A stretch of 6,490 nt of DNA from Chitinophagaceae bacterium (GTDB lineage Bacteria > Bacteroidota > Bacteroidia > Chitinophagales > Chitinophagaceae): assembly GCA_947472635.1 (NCBI GenBank), contig CANJDY010000162.1, positions 1 through 6,490 on the forward strand, read 5' to 3'. Positions 6,053-6,490 of this stretch are shown in pieces; position 1 is the stretch's first letter; each line of letters starts with the position of its first letter. The notes beneath the pieces were generated by a model, which saw only the letters and a program-made list of their open reading frames with translations, was not told the DNA's origin and ran no database searches. The position numbers were made by a program, and so were the translations under genes.

Positions 6053-6490
6053 TCACAACTCCTTACAATGAGCCACAAATTCCATCACCTCCGATAAGGT
6101 TTTTTTAAAATTAATTTGTGGTGGAATTTTTTTCTCGTAGGTATTGGTTAATAAACCGGAAAGGACGATGGGTGTATCGGCAAACTTTTTAGTGAGGTTC
6201 AGCAAGAATTTGTCAAAATTAAAACTTTTCCCCACTGAAGTCAGGTGGGAATATATATAAGAAGGCTTTTTCAGTTTCACCAGGTATTCTACATCTCTAA
6301 GTGGAACATTGGCTCCTAAATAAATGGTGGACACCCCTTTGCTTTTCAACAAATAATTTACAAATAATACCCCCAACTCATGGAATTCACCTTCTGGCAA
6401 AAAAAGCAAAACTGACTTATTGACTTTAATTTCACTTACCACTGAATCAATTCCTACAATCAATTTCTGCCGAATAATATTAGTAACTAA
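6053..6490 (-). CDS. Transcriptional regulator with B12-binding-like domain, MerR/LitR-CarH type (5' end cut by window edge)
   Basis: The frame is open from base 6490, so 145 C-terminal residues are visible and the DNA-binding part is missing. Numbering from the edge, the fragment starts LVTNIIRQKLIVGIDS, the helical run that joins the four-helix bundle to the Rossmann-like cobalamin domain in LitR/CarH proteins. The lower-ligand motif E-x-H-x-x-G is intact (E35, H37, G40, in EGEFHELG), and the second motif S-x-L is present (S81-H82-L83). The third, usually GG, reads SG at 111-112. The alpha/beta pattern and the C-terminal end resemble B12 domains of MerR regulators next to Bacteroidota carotenoid genes. 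Such proteins use adenosylcobalamin as a light sensor and repress crt genes in the dark. A TTG at 6463 could mimic a start, but the conserved upstream residues show the gene continues beyond the window. Corrinoid methyltransferase proteins share this fold, but the neighbourhood favours a regulator. Whether this one binds B12 is open. Confidence 0.8.
   Translation of the reverse strand, partial: LVTNIIRQKLIVGIDSVVSEIKVNKSVLLFLPEGEFHELGVLFVNYLLKSKGVSTIYLGANVPLRDVEYLVKLKKPSYIYSHLTSVGKSFNFDKFLLNLTKKFADTPIVLSGLLTNTYEKKIPPQINFKKTLSEVMEFVAHCKEL

Noticed and set aside
1..6490. CRISPR array, insertion sequence, tRNA or phage remnant
   Set aside because: No regularly spaced long repeats, transposase-like frame, tRNA-like fold or flanking duplications were seen; the window is a coherent biosynthetic operon.

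Overview
The window looks like a chromosomal carotenoid biosynthesis cluster from a low-GC member of the Bacteroidota. I infer this from protein character (closest in feel to Chitinophagaceae/Sphingobacteriales), the AT-rich gaps, the lack of Shine-Dalgarno sequences, and the gene set. All recognisable genes lie on the minus strand, so the operon reads from right to left.

Layout from the right edge (5' end): (1) 6053-6490, the C-terminal part of a regulator with a cobalamin-binding-like domain, most likely a MerR-family LitR/CarH-type protein cut by the window edge; (2) 5725-6052, a 328-bp gap with a large hairpin and a duplicated inverted-repeat element just upstream of the next gene; (3) 5224-5724, an ECF-type sigma-70 factor; (4) 3630-5120, crtI, phytoene desaturase, with a TTG start; (5) 2720-3556, crtB, phytoene synthase; (6) 2177-2710, idi, type I isopentenyl-diphosphate isomerase; (7) 655-2121, a second CrtI-family flavoprotein, most likely CrtD (1-hydroxycarotenoid 3,4-desaturase); (8) 473-654, a 182-bp gap with several small palindromes; (9) 1-472, the N-terminal 157 residues of a membrane protein of the CruF family (carotenoid 1,2-hydratase), cut by the left edge.

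Together the genes describe a route. Idi balances IPP and DMAPP. CrtB joins two GGPP into phytoene, and CrtI desaturates it toward lycopene. CruF adds water to a psi end to give a tertiary 1'-OH, and CrtD introduces the 3',4' double bond. With a lycopene cyclase and a beta-ring hydroxylase, which would have to lie outside the window, the product would be a monocyclic hydroxylated carotenoid of the saproxanthin/myxol/flexixanthin type. No GGPP synthase, cyclase, hydroxylase or ketolase is visible. The B12-type regulator and ECF factor upstream suggest light- or stress-controlled expression.

I do not see a wholly new system. The best leads are regulatory: a twofold repeated palindromic element with an exact 55-bp period before the sigma factor gene, and a nested hairpin behind the regulator gene.
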